A stretch of DNA of 17,489 nt from an uncultured Verrucomicrobiota bacterium (GCA_937871685.1 CALMOL010000133.1:1-17489), one strand, 5' to 3'. Positions 1-8,643 are shown, counted from the stretch's first letter. The notes: generated by a model from the letters alone, not told the origin. Made by a program: numbers and translations.

Positions 1-1449
1 GCTCTGCGCGAAGGAAGGGCGATGCACTCGGGCGCGCACTTGGACGCGCACCGGCACGGTGACCACCTTGGCCGCCACGGGCGCGGGCGGTGGCACGCCG
101 AGCCGCGCCAACGCGCCAAGGCCCGCGCTCGTTTCCACCGCCGCGGCCGGGATGCGGGCCGGCAGCGCGGCGTAGTCGATCCCCTCGGGAATCCACGGCC
201 CCAGCGGCCAAACGCGCTCGGCGACGATGTAAAGCGCCGGCCGGCCGGGCACCACCGCGAGTGGCGGCGGGGGCAGCGCGCCGTCAGGCTGGCGCAGTTG
301 CAGCGCGTATTCCGCGGCGGGCGACTCCTCGCCCTCGACGACGGACGCGAAGTGCGGCCCCGTCAGCTCCCAGCGCAGCGGCGATTCCTCGCGCGCCAGC
401 AGCTCGCCGGCGGGCGTGACCACGGCGCCCTCGAATCCCGGCCGCCGCAGCAGGGTGCCGAGGGCCAGGGCCAGGGGCTCGCCGCCCTTGGGGAGATTCA
501 CAGCCACGCGCGTTTGCTCGTCGAAGCAGGCCAGGAGAAAGGATTCGGCGTCGATGTCCATCGTGGTGCCATCGGGGAACTGGCCCGCGTTCGCCGCCTG
601 CGCGTGACGGCGCAGCGCGGCGAGTGGCACAGGCGTCCACGGGTCGCCTTCGCGCGCGCTCCATTCCACCGTTCCGCCTGCTTCCCCGAGCCGCAGGCGG
701 AAGCGCGCGGTCGCCGCCGCGGGGTCTGGCGCGGAGGCGAGCGCGGCGAGGCGCTGGGTCCAGCGCTCGGTCTCCAATTCGCGCAGCCACGGGGCGACGA
801 GCCGGTCCACGTCGGCCCACGGCACGGGGAGGAAAAGCTCGCCGTGGGGAGGTGGGCCGAGCAGGCGCCGCGCGTGGGCGAAATAAAGCCACGCCTCCAC
901 CGCGTCGTGCGGCGGGCGGTGCGGCGGCCACGCCAGGACCTGCGCGGGCGGCCAGGAGTAGAAGTGGTAGGGCAGGCCGAGGATTTCGTGCATCTCCGCC
1001 ATGGAGAGGGTGCCCTTCTTGTGGCGGAAGCATTCCTCAATGCGCCGCGCGGCCCGCAGCGCCGTCTTCGAAAGCACCCGCCCGGCAAGCTTCTGCACCT
1101 GCGCGCCGAGCGAGCCGGGCGCCGGCCCCTTGGCGACGCGCGGGGCGCTCGTGCCGAGCAGGGCGAGGAGCACCGCCGCGCTGTGCTTGCATTCCTCCCC
1201 GTAGGGACAGGTGCATTCGGCGGAAACTTCTTCGCCCGCCAGGAACTCGATGAACTGCTCGTAAAGCTCGGTGCCCTGCGTGCGGGCCGCCAGCGTGCGA
1301 CCGCGGTTTTCCCAGCGGACGCGCCGCACGGCGCCGCCGGCCGCGAGCTTTTCGCCGCGCTGCCGGATAGAGTCGGGGAGCGCCTCGACCCACGCCCGCG
1401 CCGCGCGGGCCTGATCGGGTGCGAGGGGAGGAAGGGCGGATTGGGCCAC
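1..1449 (-). CDS. SWIM zinc-finger protein, N-terminal part, probably a SNF2-type helicase (partial)
   Basis: The reading frame is open from a GTG at 1449 to the left edge, giving 483 visible residues; the C-terminus is outside the window. The GTG is the first possible start, because an in-frame TAA lies four codons upstream. Residues 79-89 form a SWIM zinc-binding motif: C79-x-C81, then C87-x-H89, in the local context CTCPYGEECKH. SWIM domains bind DNA or protein, and in bacteria they often precede a SNF2/DEAD-like helicase core by several hundred residues. The region after the motif (WPPAQVLAWPP, later LPVPWADVDRLV) looks like the poorly conserved linker of those proteins. No helicase motif is visible, so the helicase assignment is inference; a stand-alone SWIM protein is the alternative. 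It diverges from purF across about 136 bp. A 534-codon plus-strand ORF over the same DNA is its antisense shadow. Confidence 0.75.
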   Translation of the reverse strand, partial: MAQSALPPLAPDQARAARAWVEALPDSIRQRGEKLAAGGAVRRVRWENRGRTLAARTQGTELYEQFIEFLAGEEVSAECTCPYGEECKHSAAVLLALLGTSAPRVAKGPAPGSLGAQVQKLAGRVLSKTALRAARRIEECFRHKKGTLSMAEMHEILGLPYHFYSWPPAQVLAWPPHRPPHDAVEAWLYFAHARRLLGPPPHGELFLPVPWADVDRLVAPWLRELETERWTQRLAALASAPDPAAATARFRLRLGEAGGTVEWSAREGDPWTPVPLAALRRHAQAANAGQFPDGTTMDIDAESFLLACFDEQTRVAVNLPKGGEPLALALGTLLRRPGFEGAVVTPAGELLAREESPLRWELTGPHFASVVEGEESPAAEYALQLRQPDGALPPPPLAVVPGRPALYIVAERVWPLGPWIPEGIDYAALPARIPAAAVETSAGLGALARLGVPPPAPVAAKVVTVPVRVQVRARVHRPSFAQS

Positions 1450-1585
1450 GGGGAAATGTTATCGCATGACCATTTCCGGCTCGCGGCAAATTCTCCGTTC
1501 GCGCCAGGAGCACGCTGCCCCTCCGTGTCTTTCCTGGGGGTGTCTGTTCGGTTTCGCCGCTCCTCGCGCTTACGGTCGCCGCCTG

Positions 1586-3058
1586 ATGCTAATCCCGGCC
1601 GACGCCCGCCACCGTCCCCGGCATGAATGCGGCGTTTTCGCCGTCTTCGGCCTCCCAAACGCTGCCGCGCTCCCGTATTACGGGATGTTCGCGCTCCAGC
1701 ATCGCGGGCAGGAAAGCGCCGGCATTGTCACGGCGGACGGCCCCGGCGCGCGCTTCAAGTCGCACAAGGGCATGGGCCTCGTCGGGCAGGTCTTCGGCCC
1801 CGGCGACGTGGAGATGCTCAAGGGCGACCGCGCCATCGGGCACGTCCGCTACTCGACCACCGGCTCGTCGAACCTCTCGAACGCCCAGCCGGTCTTCGTG
1901 GACTGCCACCGCGGCCAGATCGCCGTGGCGCACAACGGCAACCTCGTCAACGCGGCCACGCTGCGCGAGGAACTGGAGGCGCGCGGCTCCATTTTCCGCA
2001 CCACGTCGGACACGGAGATCATCCTTCATCTCATCGCGCAGCCGGGCGGCGGATTGCTGCCGGCCCTGCGGCGCATCTCGGGCGCGTTCTCGTGCGTGCT
2101 GATGAGCGACCGCGAGATCGTGGCGGTGCGCGATCCCTTTGGCTTCCGGCCGTTGTGCCTGGGCAAGCTGGAGGGCGGCTGGGTAGTCTCCAGCGAGTCG
2201 TGCGCGTTCGACCTGATCCACGCGGAGTTCGTGCGCGAAATCGAGCCGGGCGAGGTGGTCATCATCGACGAGAACGGGCCGCGCTCCGAGTTCCCCTTCC
2301 GGCGCGAGGCGCGGCGGGCGTTCTGCGTGTTCGAGTTCATCTACTTCGCGCGGCCGGACTCGCGCCTGGACGACGTGAACGTTTCCCTGGCGCGCATCGC
2401 CATGGGCCGCGAGCTGGCCAAGCTTCACCCGGCTGAGGCGGACCTCGTCATTCCCGTGCCGGATTCCGGTTCCTACGCCGCGCTGGGCTACGCCGAGGAG
2501 ATGGGCATCCCGATGGGCAACGCTTTCGTGCGCAACCATTACATCGGCCGCACCTTCCTCCAGCCCACGCAGCTCATCCGCGACTTCAACGTGCGCGTGA
2601 AGCTGAACCTCATCCCCGAGCTGGTGCGCGGGAAGCGCGTCGTGGTGGTGGACGATTCCATCGTGCGCGGCACCACCGCCCGGGCGCGCGTGGTGAACCT
2701 GCGCGAGGCCGGCGCGAAGGAAGTGCACCTGCGCGTGTCGTGCCCGCCGCACCGGAACCCGTGCTACTACGGCATCGATTTCCCGGACCCCGAGAAGCTC
2801 CTCGCCAACCAGATGCCGATGGAGGAGATCGCGCACCACCTCGGCGCCGACTCGCTGGGCTACCTCGACGTGCCCGGCCTCGTGCGCGCCACGGGCGTGC
2901 CGGAAGATTCCTTCTGCACCGCCTGCTTCACCGGCAAATATCCCATCCCGGTCGAAGACCAGACGGACAAGCACATCATGGAGCGCCGCCAAAGCCGCGA
3001 GGCTGGCCTGGCCGAAAAGCGGGACGAGGCGCAAAGCCTGTTCGCGGCGCTCGTTTGA
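1586..3058 (+). CDS. purF: Amidophosphoribosyltransferase (glutamine PRPP amidotransferase)
   Basis: 490 residues. It catalyses the first committed step of purine synthesis: PRPP plus glutamine gives phosphoribosylamine. The N-terminal Ntn glutaminase domain starts at Cys15 (HECGVFAVFG), preceded by a 14-residue propeptide that must be removed, as in B. subtilis PurF. Further landmarks are LQHRGQESAGIV, GHVRYSTTG and AHNGNL. The C-terminal phosphoribosyltransferase domain has the PRPP loop VVVVDDSIVRGTTARA. Cys247 (FCVFEFIYFARPDS), Cys393 (NPCYYGIDF) and Cys444/Cys447 (CTACFTGKYP) match the four iron-sulfur ligands of the oxygen-sensitive B. subtilis type. ATG 1586 was chosen because it gives a normal propeptide; the frame is open 40 codons further upstream but that sequence is not PurF-like. 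No clear ribosome binding site is seen. It is followed in the same direction by purM. Confidence 0.97.
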   Translation: MLIPADARHRPRHECGVFAVFGLPNAAALPYYGMFALQHRGQESAGIVTADGPGARFKSHKGMGLVGQVFGPGDVEMLKGDRAIGHVRYSTTGSSNLSNAQPVFVDCHRGQIAVAHNGNLVNAATLREELEARGSIFRTTSDTEIILHLIAQPGGGLLPALRRISGAFSCVLMSDREIVAVRDPFGFRPLCLGKLEGGWVVSSESCAFDLIHAEFVREIEPGEVVIIDENGPRSEFPFRREARRAFCVFEFIYFARPDSRLDDVNVSLARIAMGRELAKLHPAEADLVIPVPDSGSYAALGYAEEMGIPMGNAFVRNHYIGRTFLQPTQLIRDFNVRVKLNLIPELVRGKRVVVVDDSIVRGTTARARVVNLREAGAKEVHLRVSCPPHRNPCYYGIDFPDPEKLLANQMPMEEIAHHLGADSLGYLDVPGLVRATGVPEDSFCTACFTGKYPIPVEDQTDKHIMERRQSREAGLAEKRDEAQSLFAALV

Positions 3059-3074
3059 GGGTGCGATGCAAGGG

Positions 3075-3230
3075 AGACAGGATTTTCAGGATTACAGGAT
3101 CAACAGGATGGGGAGACAGGCCGTTTGGGGTCGCCGCCGCGCAGCCGACGTTGGGGCGTTGATCCGCCCGCACGTCTTCTCCACCCGGCATTCCAATCCT
3201 GTTAATCCTGTAATCCTGAAAATCCTGTCT
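3075..3230. repeat. 156-bp inverted-repeat element between purF and purM (CAGGAT-word arms)
   Basis: The 35-bp left arm (3075-3109) and right arm (3196-3230) are inverse complements with one mismatch. Each arm is built of four spaced copies of the word CAGGAT. The 86-bp core has its own nested dyad: GACGT near 3148 pairs with ACGTC near 3174, enclosing GGGCG and CGCCC. It starts 16 bp after the purF stop and ends 14 bp before the purM ATG, so the transcript of a purF-purM operon would carry it as a long hairpin. No ORF or transposase lies inside. It is probably a non-autonomous REPIN/MITE-like repeat, inferred from structure only. Confidence 0.85.
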
Positions 3231-3244
3231 AAACTGCCCCGCTC

Positions 3245-4282
3245 ATGCCCAGTGCGCGCCCGCCCAAGAAACAGAAAGCCTACGCCGCCGCCGGCGTGGA
3301 CGTGGACCTCGGAAACAAGCTCAAGGGCGGTCTCCACGCCAAGCTCCGCGCGACGCACGATGCCAATGTCCTCGGCAAGGTCGGCGGCTTCGGCGGATTG
3401 TATCGCGCGGACTTCCCCGGCATGAGGGAGCCGGTGCTCGTGTCGTCGGTGGACGGCGTCGGCACCAAGCTCAAGATCGCCTTCGCGCTGGACAAGCACG
3501 ACACCGTCGGTGCCGACCTCGTGAACCACTGCGTGAACGACATCGCGGTGCTCGGCGCGCGGCCGTTGTTCTTCCTCGACTACATCGGCGCGGGAAAGCT
3601 CGACCCGCGCGTGTTCCGCCAGCTCATCGCCGGTTTCACGAAGGCGTGCCAGGCCGCCGGCTGCGCGCTCATCGGCGGCGAGACCGCGCAGATGCCCGGG
3701 ATGTATGCCGAGGGTGAGTATGACCTCGCCGGCACCATCGTCGGCGTGGTGGACCGCCGCGCTATGCTCGACGGCTCGCGCATCCGGCCGGGCGACATGC
3801 TCGTGGGCCTGCCATCGAGCGGCTTGCACACGAACGGCTACTCCCTCGCTCGTCGCATCCTGCTGGAGCAGCAGTCCTTCGGTCTCACCGCGCAACTGCC
3901 CGGCCTCAAGCTGCCGCTCGGCCGCGAGCTGCTGCGCGTCCACGTGAACTATCAGCCGCTCATGGCCTCGCTGCCCGCGGGGATGCTCCACGGTGCCGCG
4001 CACATCACGGGCGGCGGCCTCGTGGATAATCTGCCGCGCGTGCTCCCGGCCGACTGCGACGCCGAAGTTCAAATCGGCTCATGGAAGGTGCCGGCGATCT
4101 TCGAGTTGCTTCAAGACCTCGGCAAAGTGCCCGCGGACGAGATGCGGCAGGTCTTCAACCTCGGCGTCGGCATGATTCTCGTCGTGTCCGCGAAGGATGC
4201 CGACGATTGCGCCAAGTTCACGAAGGGCCGCGTGATCGGTCGGATCGTGGAGGGCAAAGGCGTGGTGCAGTTCGCCGGATGA
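3245..4282 (+). CDS. purM: Phosphoribosylformylglycinamidine cyclo-ligase (AIR synthetase)
   Basis: 345 residues, normal length for PurM. It converts FGAM and ATP to aminoimidazole ribotide, the fifth step of purine synthesis, in the cytoplasm. Family landmarks are AYAAAGVDVDLGNKL at the N-terminus, SSVDGVGTKLKIA (metal and nucleotide binding), GADLVNHCVNDI, ALIGGETAQMPGMY, GLPSSGLHTNGYSLAR and ITGGGLVDNLPRVLP. ATG 3245 places the first conserved block near residue 12, as usual. The N-terminus is lysine/proline-rich (PSARPPKKQK). It lies 186 bp downstream of purF in the same direction, with an inverted-repeat element filling most of the gap; co-transcription is plausible but not shown. Its stop codon directly abuts another repeat element. 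Confidence 0.96.
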   Translation: MPSARPPKKQKAYAAAGVDVDLGNKLKGGLHAKLRATHDANVLGKVGGFGGLYRADFPGMREPVLVSSVDGVGTKLKIAFALDKHDTVGADLVNHCVNDIAVLGARPLFFLDYIGAGKLDPRVFRQLIAGFTKACQAAGCALIGGETAQMPGMYAEGEYDLAGTIVGVVDRRAMLDGSRIRPGDMLVGLPSSGLHTNGYSLARRILLEQQSFGLTAQLPGLKLPLGRELLRVHVNYQPLMASLPAGMLHGAAHITGGGLVDNLPRVLPADCDAEVQIGSWKVPAIFELLQDLGKVPADEMRQVFNLGVGMILVVSAKDADDCAKFTKGRVIGRIVEGKGVVQFAG

Positions 4283-4420
4283 TTTTGCCACGGAGGCACA
4301 GAGATCACAGAGGGGGAACGAAGGGGCGCGCGAGACCGCACGGCTGCGAAGGCCGCGTTGCTACGTTCCCAGAGCCCGAATTTGTCTCCCCTCTGTGATC
4401 TCTGTGCCGCTGTGGCAAAA
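4283..4420. repeat. 138-bp inverted-repeat element filling a convergent gene junction (CACAGAG-word arms)
   Basis: The left arm 4283-4315 and right arm 4388-4420 are 33-bp inverse complements with two mismatches. Each contains a doubled word (CACAGAG-AT-CACAGAG). The core has inner dyads: GGAACG near 4315 with CGTTCC near 4370, and CGGC/GCCG around 4343-4357. The element starts at the first base after the purM TGA and ends six bases before the stop of the convergent gene. The arms begin with TTTT and end with AAAA, the wrong polarity for an intrinsic terminator on either strand. No ORF is inside. Confidence 0.85.
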
Positions 4421-4426
4421 ATATCC

Positions 4427-5425
4427 TCACCATCCAAGCAGGTGCGCGAAGATCAGCGGGACGACGATGGTGGCGTCGCTCTCCACGATGAACTTGGGCG
4501 TTTCCACGGCGAGCTTGCCCCAGGTGATCTTCTCGTTCGGCACGGCGCCGGAGTAGGAGCCGTAGCTCGTGGTGCTGTCGGAGATCTGGCAGAAGTAGCC
4601 CCACAGCGGCACGCCGGTGCGCTGGAGGTCCTGGTGGAGCATCGGCACCACGCAGATGGGGAAGTCGCCCGCGATGCCGCCGCCGATCTGGAAGAATCCG
4701 ATCGCGCCCACGCCCTCGGCCACGCCGGGGAGCTGCTTGGCGTTGGTGGTATACCACTCGGCCAGCTCCATCATGTATTCGATGCCGGTGCGCACGGTGT
4801 GGACGTTGCGCACGCCGCCGGAGATGACGTGGCCGGCATACATGTTGCCCAGCGTGGCGTCTTCCCAGCCGGGGACGAACATCGGCAGGTTCTTCTCGCT
4901 CGCGGCCACCATCCAAGAGTTCTTCGGGTCGATCTGGTAGGAGTCCTTCAGCTTCCCGGAGCGCAGGATCTTGAACATGAACTCGTGCGGGAAGAAGCGC
5001 TCGCCCTTCGCGTCGGCGGCGGTCCACTCGTCGAGCACGGCGCTCTCGATGCGGCGCATGGCCTCCATCTCGGGGATGCAAGTGTCGGTCACGCGGTTCA
5101 TGTGGCGGGAGAGCAGCTTCTCCTCGTCCTGGGGCGTGAGGTCGCGGTAGTTCGGCACGCGCTCGTAATGGTCGTGCGCGACGAGGTTGAAGATGTCCTC
5201 CTCGAGGTTCGCGCCGGTGCAGCAAATGGCGTGGACCTTGTCCTGCCGGATCAGCTCGGCGAGCGAAAGGCCGAGCTCCGCGGTGCTCATCGCGCCGGCG
5301 AGGGTGACGAGCATCTTGCCGCCGGCGTCGAGGTGCGCGGCGTAGCCCTTGGCGGCATCGACGAGCGCCGCGGCGTTGAAGTGGCGGTAGTGGTGCGCGA
5401 GGAACTGGGAAACGGGGCCGGACAT
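4427..5425 (-). CDS. Deoxyhypusine synthase-family protein (probable bacterial polyamine-forming enzyme)
   Basis: 332 residues with ATG at 5425. The fold family uses NAD and spermidine to transfer an aminobutyl group. The eukaryotic enzyme modifies eIF5A; bacterial homologues are associated with making homospermidine or related long polyamines, since bacteria lack eIF5A. Visible motifs: GGKMLVTLAGAMSTAELG, ICCTGANLEEDIFN, a glycine-rich block IGFFQIGGGIAGDFP, and TWGK with Lys304, which aligns with the lysine that forms the covalent intermediate in human deoxyhypusine synthase. The visible motifs look intact. The substrate cannot be read from sequence, and no other polyamine gene is in the window. 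It is convergent with purM and divergent from the DUF2064 gene. The leader carries the word CCATCTTCCATCCT five bases before the ATG, shared with the methyltransferase at 14628. Confidence 0.88.
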   Translation of the reverse strand: MSGPVSQFLAHHYRHFNAAALVDAAKGYAAHLDAGGKMLVTLAGAMSTAELGLSLAELIRQDKVHAICCTGANLEEDIFNLVAHDHYERVPNYRDLTPQDEEKLLSRHMNRVTDTCIPEMEAMRRIESAVLDEWTAADAKGERFFPHEFMFKILRSGKLKDSYQIDPKNSWMVAASEKNLPMFVPGWEDATLGNMYAGHVISGGVRNVHTVRTGIEYMMELAEWYTTNAKQLPGVAEGVGAIGFFQIGGGIAGDFPICVVPMLHQDLQRTGVPLWGYFCQISDSTTSYGSYSGAVPNEKITWGKLAVETPKFIVESDATIVVPLIFAHLLGW

Positions 5426-5611
5426 GAGAGAGGATGGAAGATGGAGAGCCGAGCGAAGCGAGACGGCTAGGGTGTGTGGAGCAATGGCAGGAGCGCGGCG
5501 AAGGGAGCCGGCGTGCCGAGATGGTGGCGGACAGTTTGCGCCGCGGGGAACGGGCGACAACTTCCCGGCGATGCTTTCGACGTGGAATCCTCGCGGGAGC
5601 GCCTTCCCGCC

Positions 5612-6352
5612 ATGCTGACCCTGGACCTCCCACCTGGGCCGGGGATCTGCGCGCTGGCTCTGATGGCCAAGACCCCCGCGCCTGGCCGCTCGAAGACGCG
5701 GTTGTCGCCTCCGCTTACGCCGCGAGAGGCGGCCGCGCTGTCGGAGGCGTTCGTGCGCGACACGGCCCGCCACATGGCGCAGGCGAGCGGGCTGGGCGTG
5801 GCCTCCATCGCGGTGTGGACGCCGGCCGGCACGGAAGAGGAGATGGCAAGGATATTGCCGGAAGACTTCGGCATGTGGCCGCAGCGCGGCAGCAGTCTGG
5901 GCGAGCGGCTGACCAGCGCCCTGGAAGACTTGTTCTCGCAGGGCTTCGGGTCGGTGATCCTGCTCGGGTCGGACTCGCCCACGCTGCCGGCGGCGACTTT
6001 GGCGAAGGCGGTGCGGATGCTCGCCGAGCCCGGAGACCGCGCAGTGCTTGGACCGACCGACGATGGCGGCTATTGCCTTCTCGGCTTGAAGCGGCTGCAT
6101 CGCGAATTGTTCCGGGACATCGACTGGAGCACCGAGCGCGTGCGGCGGCAGACGGTCGAGCGCGCGAAGGAAATCGCGCTGCCGCTCACGGAGTTGCCAA
6201 CGTGGTGGGACGTGGACGACGGGCCGAGCTTGGCGCGGCTGTGCGGCGAGTTGTTCGGCCCACATCCGCCGGATGCACCGCACACGCGAAAGTTTCTCGC
6301 CGGCCTGATCGCGCGCGAGGGCCGCGGGCGCGTGTGGCCGGAGAGGGGCTGA
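5612..6352 (+). CDS. DUF2064 / TIGR04282-family GT-A-fold protein
   Basis: 246 residues from ATG 5612. The N-terminal block ALMAKTPAPGRSKTRLSPPL resembles the nucleotide-binding loop of GT-A nucleotidyl/glycosyltransferases. LLGSDSPTLPAATLAKAV and VLGPTDDGGYCLLGL follow and are characteristic of the family annotated as DUF2064 or TIGR04282. The C-terminal STERVRRQTVERAK and WDVDDGPSLARL blocks are also typical. The biochemical role of the family is not firmly settled; it is often encoded with other glycosyltransferases or with radical-SAM genes, neither of which is seen here. The frame is open further upstream to about 5474, but the first family-like residues follow 5612. A later in-frame ATG at 5663 would cut the conserved loop. 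The 186 bp between this gene and the divergent polyamine gene must hold both promoters; no convincing -35/-10 pair was seen. Confidence 0.85.
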   Translation: MLTLDLPPGPGICALALMAKTPAPGRSKTRLSPPLTPREAAALSEAFVRDTARHMAQASGLGVASIAVWTPAGTEEEMARILPEDFGMWPQRGSSLGERLTSALEDLFSQGFGSVILLGSDSPTLPAATLAKAVRMLAEPGDRAVLGPTDDGGYCLLGLKRLHRELFRDIDWSTERVRRQTVERAKEIALPLTELPTWWDVDDGPSLARLCGELFGPHPPDAPHTRKFLAGLIAREGRGRVWPERG

Positions 6353-6397
6353 GCATCGCTGGGGAGAGCGGCCACGATTTCTGCCGGCGGGAGCCGG

Positions 6398-6547
6398 CTT
6401 TGGAGTGCGGGAGCTTGCTCCCGCTATCCTGCCGCTTCGTCGGGAAGCGGGCTTTCAAGCGACGAGTCGCCGCGGCGCTGCTTCGTCGTGGGCTTGGTTG
6501 GCAGCGTGGTCAGCAGGAAAGCGGTGGCAAGCCACCGCACTCCAAAG
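6398..6547. repeat. 150-bp inverted-repeat element with a perfect hairpin in each arm (GGAGTGCGG type)
   Basis: The outer 13 bp of each arm (CTTTGGAGTGCGG at 6398-6410, its complement at 6535-6547) match perfectly. The wider arms 6398-6432 and 6513-6547 are about 35 bp with a few mismatches. Each arm holds an 8-bp stem, 2-base loop hairpin: 6407-6424 and 6521-6538. The hairpins differ at two stem pairs, G-C versus T-A and A-T versus G-C, so both stems stay perfect. The element lies between two convergent genes, in a 271-bp gap with no other gene. It fits the REPIN plan of two paired REP-like hairpins; this is structural inference. Confidence 0.85.
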
Positions 6548-6623
6548 CGCGCGCCCGCGCGCCGGCATCGAGACCGCAAGACCATGCCAGCCGAGGGCCT
6601 GCTCGGAGGGGTGAGGGCGCGTC

Positions 6624-7829
<1,206 letters not shown>

Positions 7830-7912
7830 GGCAAGGCGGGATTCGCGCGCCGCCGAAAACCGGGCCGTATGGGTCCGCTTGTCCGGCGCCGAGCTTGGAT
7901 TAGCATTTGGCC

Positions 7913-8200
7913 ATGAGCACCATCACCGCGGTCGTGGAGCCGGAAGCCGACGGCAGCATTCGCCTGCTTTTGCCGGAGGAACTGCGTCGCAGTGGCCCCG
8001 TCCGGGTGACGGCGAGTTTCGAGGCAGCCGCGCCGGGGAAAAAAACGCGCGTGCCGCGCACGGCGACGCCGGAGATGATCAAGCGCCGCGAAGAAGCCTT
8101 CGCCCTGGCCCGGAAGCTGGATCCTTTTCGTCACATCGCCGACCCAGTGGCGTGGCAGCGGGAGATTCGGGAAGATCGCCCGCTGCCGGGGCGCGAGTGA
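7913..8200 (+). CDS. Putative type II antitoxin paired with a VapC toxin
   Basis: 95 residues from ATG 7913; a TTG two codons earlier is a weaker alternative. The N-terminal half (MSTITAVVEPEADGSIRLLL, then PEELRRSGPVRVTASFE) resembles short beta-rich, AbrB/MazE-like DNA-binding segments. The C-terminal half is charged and helical (TPEMIKRREEAFALARKLDP, then WQREIREDRPLPG), as expected for the part of an antitoxin that wraps its toxin. The stop codon is 3 bp before the toxin ATG, the usual arrangement for such pairs. The function is inferred mainly from this coupling. The family was not recognised with certainty, so no VapB or PhD symbol is given. If typical, the pair represses its own promoter in the 83 bp upstream. 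Confidence 0.72.
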   Translation: MSTITAVVEPEADGSIRLLLPEELRRSGPVRVTASFEAAAPGKKTRVPRTATPEMIKRREEAFALARKLDPFRHIADPVAWQREIREDRPLPGRE

Positions 8201-8203
8201 TTC

Positions 8204-8572
8204 ATGCTGATCGATTCGAACATCACGATTTATTCGTGCAAGCCAGGCGGGGAATTTCTCCACGCCTGGACGCGCCACCCGCAGGCGGCCTCCTCGCTCA
8301 TCTCGCGCGTCGAGACGTTTGGCCTTCCCGGGATCGAGGCGGACGAGCGGGCCGCCGTCGAAGGGGCGCTCAATGGCTTGGTCGAATACGAGGTGGACGC
8401 GGAAGTCGCGGCTCGCGCGGTGGCGCTTCGCCAACAACGGAAGATGAGCCTTGGCGACGCCATCATCGCGGCGACAGCGCTGGAGCATGGCTTGCCGCTG
8501 GTCACGCGAAACACCGCTGACTTCCAGCACATCGAAGGGCTGAAGCTGATCAATCCGTTCGACCCTGCTTGA
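8204..8572 (+). CDS. vapC: PIN-domain ribonuclease toxin, VapC family
   Basis: 122 residues, typical for VapC. The PIN-domain acidic residues are all present: Asp4 in MLIDSNI, Glu37 in SRVETFG, Asp85 in SLGDAIIAATAL and Asp106 in TRNTADFQHI. Together they bind Mg2+ in the RNase active site. The C-terminal block HGLPLVTRNTADFQHIEGLK is highly characteristic. VapC toxins cleave specific RNAs, often initiator tRNA or the 23S rRNA sarcin-ricin loop; the target here is unknown. It is translationally close to the upstream antitoxin gene (3-bp gap). It is convergent with ahcY, with a strong hairpin between the two stops. Both genes look intact, so the pair may be active. Confidence 0.9.
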   Translation: MLIDSNITIYSCKPGGEFLHAWTRHPQAASSLISRVETFGLPGIEADERAAVEGALNGLVEYEVDAEVAARAVALRQQRKMSLGDAIIAATALEHGLPLVTRNTADFQHIEGLKLINPFDPA

Positions 8573-8582
8573 CCGCAAACAA

Positions 8583-8614
8583 GACGGGGCACAGACTCGC
8601 GTCCGTGCCCCGTC
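8583..8614 (+). terminator. Strong hairpin between convergent vapC and ahcY
   Basis: The arm GACGGGGCAC (8583-8592) pairs perfectly with GTGCCCCGTC (8605-8614) around a 12-base loop. It lies 10 bp after the vapC stop and 29 bp beyond the ahcY stop. No T-run follows on either strand, so it is not a textbook intrinsic terminator. It could act as a bidirectional transcription block or 3'-end protector. Confidence 0.55.
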
Positions 8615-8643
8615 AGGAGGTTAGGTGTGTGATTCTTGGCCGA

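Noticed and set aside
22..1626. 534-codon plus-strand ORF
   Set aside because: It is the in-register antisense of the SWIM gene, is arginine/histidine-rich and has no recognisable motif; the minus strand has a clear CxC...CxH zinc motif.
4283..4420. Bidirectional intrinsic terminator
   Set aside because: The arms start with T and end with A in both transcripts, the reverse of the stem-then-U-run order needed.
4427..6283. 618-codon minus-strand reading of the deoxyhypusine-synthase-like gene
   Set aside because: The upstream 286 codons are antisense to the DUF2064 gene and low-complexity; homology begins at ATG 5425.
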